Source of the DNA: Sulfitobacter sp. DFL-14
GTDB taxonomy: Bacteria > Pseudomonadota > Alphaproteobacteria > Rhodobacterales > Rhodobacteraceae
NCBI RefSeq assembly: GCF_003335585.1
Contig: NZ_QBFD01000015.1
Coordinates: forward strand, 320,304-384,303
DNA: 64,000 nt
Direction: 5' to 3'
Below are positions 41,587 through 49,946 of this stretch, in pieces. The translations under genes were made by a program, and so were the position numbers. The number at the start of each line of letters is the position of its first letter. The first letter of the stretch is position 1. A model generated the notes under the pieces. The model had not been told where the DNA came from. It made no database searches and saw nothing but the letters and a program-made list of their open reading frames with translations.

Positions 41587-41664
41587 ATCGGCAACCGCCC
41601 CGCGACTTTCAGTACAATTTCTGATTGAATTGCTGTAGCTTCCCCGCAAAGGCGGCGGGGGCAT

Positions 41665-42339
41665 ATGAACGATCAACATCTATTTGATTGCGGTTTTCTG
41701 GCAGAGGCGTCCCCGGCACTCAGAGAGACGATGGCCGCACTCGCGACGGAAACAACCCTGCGGGCCGGTGAGGTCCTGTTCGAGCATGGAGACCCCGGCG
41801 ATACCCTCTATGCGATCCTTGAAGGCGCGCTGGAATTCAGCGTTATTTCGGTGGGGGGGCGCAAACTCTCGCTGGATGTGATGCACCCTGGCGCGGTCTT
41901 CGGAGAGATTGCCCTCTTCGACCCCGGACCGCGCACGGCAACTGTCACCGCGCTGGAGCAATCCCGTGTTCTGGGTATCCGCAATGCCGATGCGATGACG
42001 GCCTTGCAACGCTCTCCCGATTTCGGGATCGACATGCTGCGGCTTGCCGGAAAGCGGATGCGCTGGATGGGCTATCAGCTGTCAGAACAGGTCTTTCTGC
42101 CCCTGCCCGCCCGCCTGGCCAAGAAGGTCCTGCATCTGACCGCCCATATCTCTGATCCCGAACCATTGCTGATCCTGTCCCAGACAGAGCTGGCCGAATT
42201 CGCGGGCGCGAGCCGCGAAGCGGTTTCAAAGATCCTTTCGAGATGGGGACGCAGTGGCATTGTCAGCGCCTCCCGTGGCGGGCTGCGCCTGTTGAATCGC
42301 GACGCGCTGAGAGACCTCGCCGATATCAACGAAATCTAG
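41665..42339 (+). CDS. Crp/Fnr-family transcriptional regulator
   Basis: A 224-residue regulator. The N-terminal cyclic-nucleotide-binding barrel has GDPGDTLYAILEGALEFS and the phosphate-binding cassette GEIALFDPGPRTATVTA, with the G-E and R-T residues that contact cyclic nucleotides in Crp. No N-terminal cysteine cluster, so it is not an Fnr oxygen sensor. The helix-turn-helix is LSQTELAEFAGASREAVSKI; its recognition helix keeps Arg-Glu and has Lys where E. coli Crp has Arg185, which favours TGTGA-type half-sites. A perfect TGTGA-N6-TCACA lies 21 bases beyond the stop. Confidence 0.9.
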   Translation: MNDQHLFDCGFLAEASPALRETMAALATETTLRAGEVLFEHGDPGDTLYAILEGALEFSVISVGGRKLSLDVMHPGAVFGEIALFDPGPRTATVTALEQSRVLGIRNADAMTALQRSPDFGIDMLRLAGKRMRWMGYQLSEQVFLPLPARLAKKVLHLTAHISDPEPLLILSQTELAEFAGASREAVSKILSRWGRSGIVSASRGGLRLLNRDALRDLADINEI

Positions 42340-42620
42340 AATCCAACTTTTTCAGCTTGTGTGACCCAGATCACAGACTGCCATTACGTCAAGATTTAGG
42401 TTGGAACTATAGTAACGACGCTGCTCTGGTTCCTCGATCGCCTTATTCATCGGCGCATTGCAGGGCAAAGTTAGAAAAGTTCTGGATCAGGTTGCAGAGA
42501 GGGCGGCTAAGCCGTGCGTATCTGCCCAAGGGTGGTCTGTGCCACTGACCCGGCTCCGGTATTGTATCTGTCCCCGTTTTCCGGGCACCTCACCCATTAT
42601 GAGGGCCCCCGGAAAGCAAA
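42340..42620. other. Gene-free region with a CRP site, possible promoter and possible small RNA
   Basis: About 280 bases between the convergent Crp/Fnr gene and petC hold no credible reading frame. The region contains the palindrome at 42360-42375, a TATAGT hexamer at 42409-42414 inside the palindrome ACTATAGT, and several short self-complementary stretches (for example GTGG...CCAC near 42532-42545), and ends at the bidirectional hairpin at 42621-42651. A Crp-regulated small RNA of about 230 bases would fit; this is a hypothesis. Confidence 0.35.
42360..42375. promoter_or_regulatory. Perfect CRP-type binding palindrome
   Basis: TGTGACCCAGATCACA matches the symmetric consensus TGTGA-N6-TCACA at all ten fixed positions. 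It is 21 bases downstream of the Crp/Fnr gene stop and centred about 53 bases before a start site that would follow TATAGT at 42409-42414, close to a class I activator position. The neighbouring regulator has a Crp-like recognition helix. No protein gene starts within 2 kb downstream on the plus strand. Confidence 0.6.
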
Positions 42621-42651
42621 AGCCCTCCCGACCGCAACAGTCGGGAGGGCT
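42621..42651 (-). terminator. Intrinsic terminator of the petABC operon
   Basis: An eleven-base perfect stem, GCCCTCCCGAC (42622-42632) with GTCGGGAGGGC (42640-42650), plus one A-T pair and a seven-base loop. On the minus strand it is followed by TTTTGCTTTCC. It lies 26 bases after the petC stop. On the plus strand it is followed by CTTT, so it may also stop transcripts from the other side. Confidence 0.85.
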
Positions 42652-42676
42652 CTTTAGCATGTCGCCGCGCGCTGGA

Positions 42677-43522
42677 TCAGTCTTCGCGCTTGTATTTGAC
42701 CGACGCCCAAAGACGCTTGTTCGTCAGGTACAGAAGAACCGCGAGCAGGGTCAGGAAGATCACACCCGCAAAACCGGCCTGTTTACGGGCCATCATCTTG
42801 GGTTCTGCCGTCCACATCAGGAAGGCCGCCACATCCATGGCTTCGTGATGGACGTCTGCTTCGTGACCGTCCGCGAACTCAACGTCATCACCCGCCAGCG
42901 GCGGTGCCATGGCAATCCAGCTGCCCGTGACGGTCGAATGACCTTCTTCATCACGGCAGGAATCGGGGATACCGCCTGCGGCGAACACCTTGTTGTACGA
43001 ACCGGGGAAATCCTCGGGTGCGCAATCCGGCGCTTCCTCGTATCCGGTCAGCAGGGAAGCGATGTACTCCGGCCCGCCAATCCCTTTGAAGAACTGGTTG
43101 ATGCCAAGACCGTAAGGACCGTGGAAACCCGCGCGCTTCTTGGCCATCAGCGACAGGTCGGGCGCATTGTCCAAAGACGAGGCCGGGAAGTGATCAACCG
43201 GAGTCGCTTCGCGGAAATCATCCAGTTCCGGGTCGAACACTTCGAACTGCTTGGCGTATTCGCGCACCTGATCTTCGGGCATGCTGGGTCCGCCGTCGTC
43301 CGCAAGTGTGCGGATCGGGACGAATTTCAGCCCGTGACAGGCCGAACAGATTTCCGTGTAGATCTGCAGGCCGCGCTGCAACTGGTTCACGTCATAGGCG
43401 CCAAAAGGCCCTTCGAAGGAAAAGTCGAAATCCTCGACATGGGCTTCGCCGCCGGCAGCCAGGGCACCGGTGGTGCCAAGGCCAAGTGCCACAAGGGCGG
43501 AGAGGGTCAGTTTCTTGATCAT
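42677..43522 (-). CDS. petC: Cytochrome c1 of the cytochrome bc1 complex
   Basis: A 281-residue protein starting at the ATG at 43522, six bases after GGAG; two ATGs upstream are too close to that site. A Sec signal peptide ([16 protein letters not shown]) precedes the haem c motif CSACHGL near residue 60; the axial methionine is in [14 protein letters not shown]-terminal anchor helix ([17 protein letters not shown]) holds it in the membrane. It accepts electrons from the Rieske protein. Last gene of the minus-strand petA-petB-petC operon. Confidence 0.97.
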   Translation of the reverse strand: MIKKLTLSALVALGLGTTGALAAGGEAHVEDFDFSFEGPFGAYDVNQLQRGLQIYTEICSACHGLKFVPIRTLADDGGPSMPEDQVREYAKQFEVFDPELDDFREATPVDHFPASSLDNAPDLSLMAKKRAGFHGPYGLGINQFFKGIGGPEYIASLLTGYEEAPDCAPEDFPGSYNKVFAAGGIPDSCRDEEGHSTVTGSWIAMAPPLAGDDVEFADGHEADVHHEAMDVAAFLMWTAEPKMMARKQAGFAGVIFLTLLAVLLYLTNKRLWASVKYKRED

Positions 43523-43533
43523 TGTCATCTCCG

Positions 43534-44877
43534 TCATTGCGCCGGTTTCACGATGGTCTTGGTGCCACCGGCCTTGGGCGCGTAATGGGCGTCAAAGTCT
43601 TCTTCGATGGTTGCCGGCTGCGGCAGCGGTTTCTCGATCACGCCCAGCAGTGGCAGGATCACCAGGAAGTACGCGAACCAATATGCCGATGCGATCAGCG
43701 AGAAGGACGCATAGGGTTCTTCCGCAGGCATCGCCCCAAGCCACATCAGGGCAAAGAAATCGATCACCAGCAGCGCGAACCACCACTTGAACATCGGACG
43801 ATAACGGCCGGAACGCACGCTGGATGTATCCAGCCACGGCACCAGTGCCATCACCGCGATTGCACCGAACATTGCCAGCACGCCAAAGAACTTGGCGTCG
43901 ATGATGCCACCGGTCACGAAGGACGCGATCTGCACAACCCAAACGTCAGAGGTAAAGGCCCGCAGGATCGCGTAGAACGGCAGGAAGTACCATTCAGGAA
44001 CGATATGCGCAGGCGTCGCCAGCGGGTTCGCCTCGATATAGTTATCGGGGTGGCCCAGGTAGTTGGGCATGAAGCCGACGATGGCAAAGAACACCGCCAG
44101 AATCACCGCGAGTGCGAAGAGGTCCTTGATCACGAAATAGGGCCAGAACGGCAGCGTGTCCTTCTGCGCCTCTTCCTTGGACCCGCGGCGCACTTCAACA
44201 CCCGTGGGGTTGTTGTTGCCGGTGGTGTGGAAGGCCCAGATGTGCACGATCACCAGGCCCGCGATGACGAAGGGCAGCAGGTAGTGCAGCGAGAAGAAGC
44301 GGTTCAGCGTGGCATTATCCACGGCAGGTCCGCCCAGCAGGAAGGTCTGCAGCGACTCGCCCACAAAGGGGATTGCGCCGAACAGGCCGGTGATCACGGT
44401 CGCACCCCAGAAGGACATCTGCCCCCAGGGCAGCACATAGCCCATGAAGCCGGTGGCCATCATCAGCAGATAGATCAGCATGCCGATGATCCAGGTAATC
44501 TCGCGCGGGGCCTTGTACGAACCGTAGTAAAGGCCGCGGAAGATATGTGCATAGACCGCCACAAAGAACAGCGAGGCGCCGTTCGCATGCAGGTAGCGCA
44601 GCATATAGCCGCCGTTCACGTCGCGCATGATGTGCTCGACCGAGCTGAACGCCAGATCGACATGCGGTGTGTAGTGCATGACCAGTACGATGCCGGTGAC
44701 AATCTGCAACGCCAGGCAGAAGGTCAGGACGATGCCCCAGATCCACATCCAGTTCAGGTTCTTGGGCGTCGGGATCGTCAAAGTGTCATAGAGCAGGCCA
44801 ACGACTGGCAGGCGGCGTGCAAGCCACTTTTCGCCGCCTGACTTTGGCTCGTAGTGGTCGTGAGGAATTCCAGACAT
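43534..44877 (-). CDS. petB: Cytochrome b of the cytochrome bc1 complex
   Basis: A 447-residue protein. The ATG at 44877 has GGGAG upstream; the open frame extends further but without family sequence. Eight transmembrane helices, haem-ligating histidines in [20 protein letters not shown] and [20 protein letters not shown], and the Qo-site [13 protein letters not shown] are all present. An insert rich in charged residues ([18 protein letters not shown]) follows helix D as in alphaproteobacteria. The stop is 11 bases before petC. Confidence 0.97.
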   Translation of the reverse strand: MSGIPHDHYEPKSGGEKWLARRLPVVGLLYDTLTIPTPKNLNWMWIWGIVLTFCLALQIVTGIVLVMHYTPHVDLAFSSVEHIMRDVNGGYMLRYLHANGASLFFVAVYAHIFRGLYYGSYKAPREITWIIGMLIYLLMMATGFMGYVLPWGQMSFWGATVITGLFGAIPFVGESLQTFLLGGPAVDNATLNRFFSLHYLLPFVIAGLVIVHIWAFHTTGNNNPTGVEVRRGSKEEAQKDTLPFWPYFVIKDLFALAVILAVFFAIVGFMPNYLGHPDNYIEANPLATPAHIVPEWYFLPFYAILRAFTSDVWVVQIASFVTGGIIDAKFFGVLAMFGAIAVMALVPWLDTSSVRSGRYRPMFKWWFALLVIDFFALMWLGAMPAEEPYASFSLIASAYWFAYFLVILPLLGVIEKPLPQPATIEEDFDAHYAPKAGGTKTIVKPAQ

Positions 44878-44888
44878 ATCTTTCTCCC

Positions 44889-45452
44889 TTAACCCAGTTT
44901 GATCGTTGTTTCGTCCAGGAATTCCGCAATCGGGATATCCAGGTTGCGCGGTGCCGGACCTTTGCGGATTCGACCGGCGGTATCGTAATGAGAGCCGTGG
45001 CAAGGGCAGAACCAACCGCCAAAGTCTCCGGCACCGTCCCCGATTGGAACGCAGCCCAGATGTGTACAAACACCGATCATGACCAGCCATTCGCCGGTTT
45101 CGTCCAGCGCGCGGTTTTCGTCAGTCGCAGGCGCATTCGCCGCAATATTCGCGTTTTCGGCGTTCTGATCCGGCAGGTCGCCGACATTGACGGCACGTGC
45201 CTCTTCAATCTCTTTCTCGGTACGCCGGCGGATGAACACGGGCTTGCCCAGCCATTTGACTGTCAGCTGCGTTCCTTCTGCGATCCCGCTCACATCAACG
45301 CGGATAGACGACAGCGCCAGAACATCGGCAGAGGGGTTCATCTGGTTCACCAGCGGCCAGACAGCCGCGCCAACGGCGACGGCACCTGTGCCAGCGGTTG
45401 CGTAATACAGGAAATCCCTCCGGGTGCCTGCGTGATCTTCTGCGTTGGACAC
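44889..45452 (-). CDS. petA: Rieske iron-sulfur protein of the cytochrome bc1 complex
   Basis: A 187-residue protein. I chose the GTG at 45452: GGAG lies seven bases upstream and the product begins [20 protein letters not shown], the usual start in this group; an ATG 13 codons earlier is less likely. T-R-R-D-F-L is a twin-arginine export motif and the following hydrophobic stretch is the membrane anchor. The [2Fe-2S] ligands are in CTHLGC and CPCHGSHYD. First gene of petABC. Confidence 0.96.
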   Translation of the reverse strand: MSNAEDHAGTRRDFLYYATAGTGAVAVGAAVWPLVNQMNPSADVLALSSIRVDVSGIAEGTQLTVKWLGKPVFIRRRTEKEIEEARAVNVGDLPDQNAENANIAANAPATDENRALDETGEWLVMIGVCTHLGCVPIGDGAGDFGGWFCPCHGSHYDTAGRIRKGPAPRNLDIPIAEFLDETTIKLG

Positions 45453-45582
45453 GGCTCTACTCCACTTCTTGGCACAGAGGCCATTGGACATACCGGGGGC
45501 GGTTCAGCCCCCTGACTTCATCGCGCTGTCTAGCGGGCTGGCGCGCGTCCGTCCAGATGGCAAAGGCGCGCAAACCGTCGCA

Positions 45583-45602
45583 GGCAGGGAATTATTCCTG
45601 CC
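45583..45602 (-). terminator. Hairpin just after the glutathione transferase gene
   Basis: GGCAGGGA and TTCCTGCC form an eight-pair stem (one G-T) around a four-base loop, 12 bases beyond the minus-strand stop at 45615. It is positioned as a terminator separating this gene from petA, but no T run follows. A second hairpin, GGGGGC-GGTTCA-GCCCCC at 45495-45512, lies in the petA leader. Confidence 0.35.
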
Positions 45603-45614
45603 AATGCTGCCGAT

Positions 45615-46226
45615 TCAGGCCTCAGGCGGCCTGGTTGCCTGCATCGAAGGACGCGATTCGAACCCGTTGAACCACTCCGAAAGCGCATCCTTGTCGCGCC
45701 GCCAGCCGCGCGCAGCATGACGAAACTCCACATAACCCAATGCGCAGGCAATCGCGATCTGACCCATGTCCAGCGGGCCGCTCAGATGGCTCATCCAGCG
45801 GGCATTCAGCGCGGTCAGCGCCCGGTCAACCTTGTTCCACTGCGCTTCGACCCACTCGGGCATCTGCGCGCTTTCCGGGCGAAGCCGGCCTTCATAGACC
45901 ATCAAAAGTGCTGCATCCAGAATACCGTCCGCCGTTGCCTCAAGGGTCAAGGTATCCCAATGCCGCGATCCGGTGCCATAAAGCTTGCCACCCGCGCGGT
46001 CATCCAGATAGGCGCAGATCACCCGGCTGTCGTACAGCGTCGGCCCCTCCGGACGCTCCAGCGCAGGCACCTTCCCCAGCGGGTTCTGCGGCAACAGCGC
46101 GCTGTCCGGCTCGACCGGTGTGGTGTGCATGGTTTCCAACGTGACATCGTCAAGCTGACCGGTTTCATGCAGCAAAACCATAACCTTGCGGACATAGGGC
46201 GAAGTGGGTGAATAGGCGAGTTTCAT
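45615..46226 (-). CDS. Glutathione S-transferase family protein
   Basis: A 203-residue two-domain protein. AGGAG precedes the ATG at 46226. The thioredoxin-like N-terminal domain has YSPTSPYVRKVMVLLHE, with serine in the usual catalytic position, NPLGKVPALE with the cis-proline, and LYDSRVICAYLDDR, where D-S binds the glutathione gamma-glutamyl group. An all-helical C-terminal domain follows. Cytosolic; substrate unknown. Confidence 0.9.
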   Translation of the reverse strand: MKLAYSPTSPYVRKVMVLLHETGQLDDVTLETMHTTPVEPDSALLPQNPLGKVPALERPEGPTLYDSRVICAYLDDRAGGKLYGTGSRHWDTLTLEATADGILDAALLMVYEGRLRPESAQMPEWVEAQWNKVDRALTALNARWMSHLSGPLDMGQIAIACALGYVEFRHAARGWRRDKDALSEWFNGFESRPSMQATRPPEA

Positions 46227-46294
46227 GGCGGATCTCCTGTCGCTTTGGGACAGTATCACAGGCGCTGTGGTGACAGGCAATGACCTGCGGCGCG

Positions 46295-46918
46295 CTATTT
46301 GTTGCGGGCTGCCCGCATCTGCGCGGCCAACACCTCCACCTCACTGCCGAATCCATAGCCTGCCATATGCTGCGCCGCCGCGTCACGCACCGCATCGGGC
46401 TTGTTCTGGCTCAGTTTCCAGGTGCCGTCCACGCCGGTGATCCGCATCCGGCACGGCACGATCATCCGCATGAACTTGTCCATGACCTCCGGCGTCATCT
46501 TGTCCGTTTTCCAGGGTGCCTTGGGAAGCAGACGCTCTTCATAAGCTGCCGACTGACGGTCCAGAAGTTCGCGCAGCTCGCCGGCGGGCCGAACCTCCAG
46601 CGTTCCGGTCAGATGAACGGCGACGTAATTCCACGTCGGCACCTGGTCGGGCACGCCATACCAATCGGGCGAGACATATGAATCACCCCCGGAAACGGCG
46701 ATTGTCACGTCAAGCGGGGTCTTGAGCGCGCGGGCAATCGGGTTCGAACGCACCAGATGCAACTCAACCACCGCGCCATCCTCGCTGATCAGAAAGGGCA
46801 CATGGCTGAGCATCGGGGCACCCGCCCCCTGCGCCGCCAGAACACCAAATCCCCTGTCCCGCGCAAAGGCGATATTCCGGTCGGTATCGGCATCATGGAA
46901 AACCGGGTTCGGATGCAT
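46295..46918 (-). CDS. PaiB-like FMN-binding protein (FMN-binding negative transcriptional regulator family)
   Basis: A 207-residue protein started at the ATG at 46918 (MHPNPVF), with GAAGG upstream. Split-barrel flavin-fold features of the PaiB family are MLSHVPFLISEDGAVVELHL, the GDSYVSPDWYG motif, VPTWNYVAVHLTGTLEV and the C-terminal GTWKLSQNKPDAVR. Despite the family name, members lack a clear DNA-binding domain and may be flavoenzymes. It is divergent from the FMN riboswitch and ribH, a suggestive pairing of a flavin-binding protein with flavin synthesis. Confidence 0.88.
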   Translation of the reverse strand: MHPNPVFHDADTDRNIAFARDRGFGVLAAQGAGAPMLSHVPFLISEDGAVVELHLVRSNPIARALKTPLDVTIAVSGGDSYVSPDWYGVPDQVPTWNYVAVHLTGTLEVRPAGELRELLDRQSAAYEERLLPKAPWKTDKMTPEVMDKFMRMIVPCRMRITGVDGTWKLSQNKPDAVRDAAAQHMAGYGFGSEVEVLAAQMRAARNK

Positions 46919-46986
46919 CGTATTCACCTTCGTCACGCAACGATTCCTACTTGCAGACAATTCTGCGGCTTGGCAACATAAGCCTA

Positions 46987-47131
46987 TTCTCAGGGCGGGG
47001 CGAAATTCCCCACCGGCGGTAGGGGAGCAATCCCGAGCCCGCGAGCGCTGGTGCCACCTTCGGGCGGCACCGGGTCAGCAGATCTGGTCAAAGTCCAGAG
47101 CCGACGGTCACAGTCCGGATGGAAGAGAATG
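46987..47131 (+). promoter_or_regulatory. FMN riboswitch (RFN element)
   Basis: The conserved RFN blocks occur in order: TTCTCAGGGCGGGG, CCCACCGGCGGTA, GAGCCCGCGAGC, a variable stem GGTGCC/GGCACC, GGTCAGCAGATCTGGT, CCAGAGCCGACGGT, ACAGTCCGGATGGAAGAGAA. It lies about 80 bases before the ribH start and should shut down ribH expression when FMN is high, by a mechanism (termination or masking of the ribosome site) I cannot distinguish by eye. Confidence 0.95.
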
Positions 47132-47212
47132 CGAAGGCAAGGGGGGCCACCAGCCCCTGTTGTTGTCGTGATCGCCTTGGGTGGACGTGTCTGGACCAGA
47201 AGGAGATCACAT

Positions 47213-47662
47213 ATGACACTTGGCTATCAACGCCCCGCCCGCTTCGCCTTTGTCAAAGCTGCGTGGCATGCCGATATCGTGGACCGCGCGCTTGACGGCT
47301 TTACCGAAATCATTCCCGCCGACCAGGTCGATGTCTTCGACGTGCCCGGCGCGTTCGAAATGCCGCTCATGGCGCAGAAACTGGCCCGGCAGGACCGCTA
47401 TGCCGCCATCGCCTGTGCCGCCTTCGTCGTGGACGGTGGCATCTACCGGCACGACTTTGTCGCCGCTGCGGTGGTGGACGGGCTGATGCGCGTGGGGCTT
47501 GAAACCGGTGTGCCCGTGCTGTCCGTGTCCCTGACACCGCACCAGTACCAGGAAACCGCACATCACAATGCCATCTATCGCGACCACTTCATGCTCAAGG
47601 GGAAAGAAGCCGCAAAAGCGGCGCTGGGCATGCTTGAGGCCCTGGAACCGATCCCGGCGTAA
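47213..47662 (+). CDS. ribH2: 6,7-dimethyl-8-ribityllumazine synthase, RibH2 type
   Basis: A 149-residue enzyme; AAGGAGA precedes the ATG. It condenses a pyrimidinedione with dihydroxybutanone phosphate in riboflavin synthesis. Conserved features are AFVKAAWHADIVDRAL, VPGAFEMPLMAQKLAR (the P-G-A/S-x-E-x-P motif) and FVVDGGIYRHDFVA. The region SVSLTPHQYQETAHHNAIYR differs from canonical RibH and is the pattern of the decameric RibH2 type of Brucella/Mesorhizobium. A separate RibH1 is expected elsewhere. Monocistronic under the FMN riboswitch. Confidence 0.92.
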   Translation: MTLGYQRPARFAFVKAAWHADIVDRALDGFTEIIPADQVDVFDVPGAFEMPLMAQKLARQDRYAAIACAAFVVDGGIYRHDFVAAAVVDGLMRVGLETGVPVLSVSLTPHQYQETAHHNAIYRDHFMLKGKEAAKAALGMLEALEPIPA

Positions 47663-47709
47663 CCCGATCTTTTTGAAAAGATCGGGCCGGAATTTTCGAA
47701 AATTCCGGC
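47663..47709. terminator. Two tandem perfect palindromes between convergent ribH2 and thiQ
   Basis: CCCGATCTTT-TTGA-AAAGATCGGG (47663-47686) is followed directly by CCGGAATTTT-CG-AAAATTCCGG (about 47687-47708). Both are perfect and contain T/A blocks that give a T run on either strand, so they can act as a bidirectional terminator for ribH2 and thiQ, whose stops flank them within five bases. Confidence 0.7.
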
Positions 47710-47713
47710 ACCT

Positions 47714-48406
47714 TCAGCCCAGGTAATCCCTCAGTTCCGGCGGCGGGTTGTCCATCAACGCCGCCGCCGGTTGCGGCGCCTCGGCCACGCCGCCCGCGAC
47801 AAAGATCACCTCATCCGCGATCCGGCGCACATCATCGGGCGAATGGGTCACCATGATCAGTGCCGCCCCCGTTTCGGCCACCAGATCCTGCACCAGATCC
47901 AGCATCTCGTTGCGCAGCGCCGGTCCCAATGCAGAAAAGGGTTCGTCCAGCAACAGAAGCGGCCGCGCCTGCACCAGCACGCGCGCCAGCGCCACACGGC
48001 CCTGCTGCCCGCCGGACAGCGCGCCGGGCCGCTTGTCCGCATATGCGCTCAGCCCCACCCGTTCCAGCGCCTGCAGCACCCGGCTGCGGTCCTCCGCACT
48101 CAGCCGCATATCGGGGTTGATCCCCAACCCGACATTCTGCGTCACGCTCAGGTGCGGAAACAGGTTGTTGTCCTGAAACAGCATCGTCATGGGCCGTGCG
48201 CCCGGGGACGCTTGCGTGATGTCCTGTCCCTGCCAGATCAACCGCCCTGCCGTCAGCGGCACGAACCCGCCCAGCGCCCCCAGCAGCGTCGATTTTCCCG
48301 CGCCCGAAGGGCCGATCACCGCATATTTCCGACCCTGTTCAAGCGTCATGTCAGCGGACAGCCGAAAACTGCCCAGCGTGATTTCCGCTTTCTCAATCCG
48401 CAGCAT
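47714..48406 (-). CDS. thiQ: Thiamine ABC transporter ATP-binding protein
   Basis: A 230-residue ABC ATPase. Walker A is GPSGAGKST, the Q-loop is MLFQDNNLFPHLSV, the signature is LSGGQQGRVALAR, and Walker B is LLLLDEPFSALGP. The compact size, the N-N-L-F Q-loop and position after thiB and thiP under a TPP riboswitch identify ThiQ. It overlaps thiP by 14 bases. Confidence 0.94.
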   Translation of the reverse strand: MLRIEKAEITLGSFRLSADMTLEQGRKYAVIGPSGAGKSTLLGALGGFVPLTAGRLIWQGQDITQASPGARPMTMLFQDNNLFPHLSVTQNVGLGINPDMRLSAEDRSRVLQALERVGLSAYADKRPGALSGGQQGRVALARVLVQARPLLLLDEPFSALGPALRNEMLDLVQDLVAETGAALIMVTHSPDDVRRIADEVIFVAGGVAEAPQPAAALMDNPPPELRDYLG

Positions 48407-49946
48407 GCCAGCGCCCTCCCCTGTCGCAAATCCAGAACACGCCCAGCGCCATGACCAGCAGCAGCACCGCCGCGCCGGCAGCCGCCTGCATCTGGTAGGA
48501 CCCCATCAGCCGGTACATCTGCAAAGGCAAGGTGGCGCGGTCCGGATCGGCAAAAAGCGCAATCACGCCCAGATCCCCGATTGACAACGCCCCCGTCAGC
48601 CCCGCCGCAAAGCCGACCTGAGGCCGCAGGCGCGGCAGGATCACCCAACGCCACAGCGACCAGCCGCGCATCTGCAGCGAAGCACTCAATCGGCCGTATT
48701 CATGCAACGTGTCCCGCAGGCGCGGCACCAGGATCCGCAGCGCAAAGGGCAGGGCCATCAGTGCATTCACCAGCGCCGTCACCGGCAGCGCCAATGCCAC
48801 CGGGTCCACCACCGGGTTGAGCAGGATGAACCACCCCGTCCCGATCATCAGCGGAGAGGCGGACAGGCCAAACAGGCCGATGGCCTCCACCCCACCCGAC
48901 GCCCTGTCGGCGATCCAGCCCGCCATGGGCAATGCCAGCACCAGCAAAACGACGATACTGAGCATGGCCACGCCCAACGACGCCCCCGCCGCCTGCCAGA
49001 CCGAGGCCGGCATCATCGGCAGCCCGGCAACGCCCCTCAGCACAACTGCCCCCAGTGGCAGCAGCAGAAAGGCCGCGCCCAGCAGGATCAGTGCAACATC
49101 GCCCCAGCGCTGGATGCCGCCGCGCGCGTCCCAACGGCGCGGCACCCGGTCCAGCCCGCCGCCAATGCCCACCGAAGGGATGAACCATAGCGCCACCAGC
49201 GCCGCGCTGCCCGCCACAACCAGCTGAACCAGCGACAGCAACGCCGCGCGCGTCAGGTCGAAATCATAGCGAAAGGTCTGATAGATGGCGAGTTCGATGG
49301 TCGTGGCCCTTGGCCCCCCGCCCAGGGTCAGCGCCACGGCAAAACTGGTCAGGCAGATGACAAAGATCAGCGCAAAGGCCCCCGGTACGACCTGGCGCAA
49401 CAGCGGCCATTCCAGCGTTCGCGCCACGGCGCGTGGGCTCAGATCAAGCTGCGCCACCAGCCGGAATCGCTCGGCCGGGATGGATTGCCACCCCTGCAGC
49501 AGCAACCGCGTGGCGAGGGGCAGGTTGAAAAAGACATGCGCCAGCACCACACCGTGCAAGCCGTAGATCGACAGTTCCGGCAGTCCCATGGCGCCAAGCA
49601 CGGTATTCAGCATGCCATTCCGGCCAAACACCGCCAGCAAGCCGATCACGGCGACAATCACCGGAAGGATGAAGGGCACCCCCAGCAGCATCACCAACAG
49701 GCCGTGCCCGAAGAACTGCCGCCGCGCCAGTGCCCGCGCCAGCGGCACCGCCAGCACAACGGAAAACCCGGCCGACAGCAGCGCCTGCATGACCGTGAAC
49801 CGGATCGCGGCGCCGTCGCCGGGGCCAAATCCCCCCGGTTCGGCACGTGAGACAATCCCGACACAGGCCGCCAGCACAACCGCCACCGTCAAACCGGCGG
49901 CGGTCATGCCCGCAATGCGCGTTACTGGGTCAGCGCGCTGCGCCAT
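48393..49946 (-). CDS. thiP: Thiamine ABC transporter permease
   Basis: A 517-residue permease with about 12 helices in two homologous halves, each with the EAA-type cytosolic loop (for example IPAERFRLVAQLDLSPRAVA and RLSASLQMRGWSLWRWVILP). Full-length ThiP is a duplicated permease of this size. Start at the ATG at 49946 overlaps thiB by 25 bases; an ATG at 49907 is an alternative. It carries thiamine, TPP or TMP across the inner membrane with ThiB and ThiQ. Confidence 0.93.
   Translation of the reverse strand: MAQRADPVTRIAGMTAAGLTVAVVLAACVGIVSRAEPGGFGPGDGAAIRFTVMQALLSAGFSVVLAVPLARALARRQFFGHGLLVMLLGVPFILPVIVAVIGLLAVFGRNGMLNTVLGAMGLPELSIYGLHGVVLAHVFFNLPLATRLLLQGWQSIPAERFRLVAQLDLSPRAVARTLEWPLLRQVVPGAFALIFVICLTSFAVALTLGGGPRATTIELAIYQTFRYDFDLTRAALLSLVQLVVAGSAALVALWFIPSVGIGGGLDRVPRRWDARGGIQRWGDVALILLGAAFLLLPLGAVVLRGVAGLPMMPASVWQAAGASLGVAMLSIVVLLVLALPMAGWIADRASGGVEAIGLFGLSASPLMIGTGWFILLNPVVDPVALALPVTALVNALMALPFALRILVPRLRDTLHEYGRLSASLQMRGWSLWRWVILPRLRPQVGFAAGLTGALSIGDLGVIALFADPDRATLPLQMYRLMGSYQMQAAAGAAVLLLVMALGVFWICDRGGRWHAAD

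Noticed and set aside
43522-44841. A 439-codon plus-strand open frame opposite petB.
   Set aside because: Antisense to cytochrome b; full of His, Gln and Arg, without any coherent motif.
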